Source: Bacteroidota bacterium (GTDB lineage: Bacteria > Bacteroidota > Bacteroidia > Bacteroidales > PUMT01). Taken from it: a stretch of 52,944 nt of DNA. The stretch spans positions 1 to 52,944 of the forward strand of contig PUMT01000022.1 in NCBI GenBank assembly GCA_003551495.1, written 5' to 3'. The position numbers and the translations under genes were made by a program. Within the stretch, counting starts at the first letter, position 1, and each line of letters begins with the position of its first letter. The notes under the pieces were generated by a model. That model had not been told where the DNA came from, searched no databases, and worked only from the letters and a program-made list of their open reading frames with translations. Of the stretch, positions 52,345 to 52,944 are shown in pieces.

Positions 52345-52944
52345 TCACACTTCATCGTCCCTCCTCTCTTTCATTATTCTTTTGAACTCCTTGTCATTTT
52401 TTATATTCTTCATCAGATGCCTCCAGCAGAGATACTTTTTTCTCCGGGCATAGCCGGAACTTCCATAACCCATCTTAAAGGCAATATGGTCATAGCTGTG
52501 TTTTCTGTAAAACATTGTAAGCACCTTTTTACAGTCAAATGCCAGATTCCGGTAATGCCTCTGGTAAATTTTTTCTTTTCTCAGGTATGCATCTCCCCTT
52601 GCCGGTGCATCAATCTTGCCTTCAACCTCCCTCTCTTCTGCAAGCGGTTCCTCAACACTGCCTTCCAGTTGCCCCTTAAGTTTATTGCGAGTTGCCGAAT
52701 CGGAACCCTTTGTGTCATACCAGAGGAACCTGCACATTACAAGGAAATATGAGGAAAAAGAAGCCTTAATATGCAGTTTGCCTTCGCGTAACTTTTTGAA
52801 TACGGAAATTACGGCATCCTGGAAAAGATCCCGTGCATCCTGCTCGTCGCCTTCATTATCCTTCACAAACTTCAGAACGGCGGGGAAGTACCTGCTGTAG
52901 ATATACTCCAAAACATCATTGTCCTTGTGGCGAATTCCATATAA
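52345..52944 (-). CDS. ECF-type RNA polymerase sigma factor, 5' end outside the window
   Basis: Partial gene; the frame is open to the right edge, where it reads LYGIRHKDNDVLEYIYSRYF, the usual start region of Bacteroidota ECF sigma factors. The true start therefore lies beyond 52944, and a TTG at 52911 is not it. Region 2 includes DEQDARDLFQDAVISVFKKL; region 4 is FDCKKVLTMFYRKHSYDHIA with MGYGSSGYARRKKYLC as helix-turn-helix. The middle linker is longer and acidic. An anti-sigma partner may be the TPR membrane protein at 47367-48125. It is convergent with the CHAT gene (2-bp gap), so its transcript would run antisense into it unless terminated. Confidence 0.9.
   Translation of the reverse strand, partial: LYGIRHKDNDVLEYIYSRYFPAVLKFVKDNEGDEQDARDLFQDAVISVFKKLREGKLHIKASFSSYFLVMCRFLWYDTKGSDSATRNKLKGQLEGSVEEPLAEEREVEGKIDAPARGDAYLRKEKIYQRHYRNLAFDCKKVLTMFYRKHSYDHIAFKMGYGSSGYARRKKYLCWRHLMKNIKNDKEFKRIMKERRDDEV

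Noticed and set aside
52345..52911. Sigma factor starting at TTG 52911
   Set aside because: The family-typical sequence continues upstream to the window edge, so the gene is truncated by the window.

Overview
The window reads as a chromosomal segment of a Bacteroidota bacterium, probably an anaerobic or microaerophilic member near the Bacteroidales/Marinilabiliales. Several things point that way. Shine-Dalgarno sequences are nearly absent. Promoters resemble TTTG-N19/21-TAnnTTTG. The sigma factor, the C39 peptidase exporter and its HlyD partner, and the DUF349 repeat protein are of types common in that phylum. ATP-type PEP carboxykinase and pyruvate phosphate dikinase sit side by side. GC content looks intermediate. 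I see no rRNA, tRNA, insertion sequence, phage gene or CRISPR array. The right edge cuts into a sigma factor gene.

Left part (1-14336): housekeeping genes. yidC and pyrG form a minus-strand pair, followed by a five-repeat DUF349 protein. trmD has a near-consensus promoter almost abutting its start codon. Next come a PfkB sugar/adenosine kinase, a MalY/PatB-type C-S lyase, 6-phosphofructokinase with an SLC12-like transporter, and a nucleotide pyrophosphatase-like lipoprotein.

Middle part (14405-37630): a serine-hydrolase-fold lipoprotein that has lost its catalytic Ser, next to an unknown secreted protein; an orphan MacB/FtsX-type permease; a triple-LysM periplasmic-binding protein; a D-aminoacylase-like lipoprotein; and a rubrerythrin-like protein beside a three-gene flavin/iron-sulfur operon. 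The large subunit of that operon fuses a 2Fe-2S domain, a GltD/NfnB-like NADP(H) domain, ferredoxin clusters and a formate-dehydrogenase-like domain lacking the catalytic Cys/Sec. This matches an Stn-type electron-bifurcating transhydrogenase rather than a formate dehydrogenase or hydrogenase. Then come purC, phoH, a SAM hydroxide adenosyltransferase, mazG, an Ntn-hydrolase, a Tat-exported aldo/keto reductase with ferredoxin clusters, and a DUF6599-like protein. Several intergenic gaps here hold short degenerate tandem duplications, including a striking nine-to-ten-unit 16-bp repeat after mazG.

Right part (37810-52944): pckA and ppdK (gluconeogenic/PEP node), then the most interesting block. 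It contains an HlyD adaptor, a C39-peptidase ABC exporter, a histidine-kinase-like protein with a ruined ATP-binding site, a membrane-anchored anti-sigma-like TPR protein, and two tiny genes for double-glycine leader peptides with extremely acidic cores. It ends with a secreted, C-terminally anchored TPR-CHAT (caspase-like) protease and a convergent ECF sigma factor. The exporter could cleave and export the two peptides. The TPR anti-sigma-like protein, the CHAT protease and the sigma factor could form an envelope-sensing circuit. That this is one system is inference from co-location and predicted topology.
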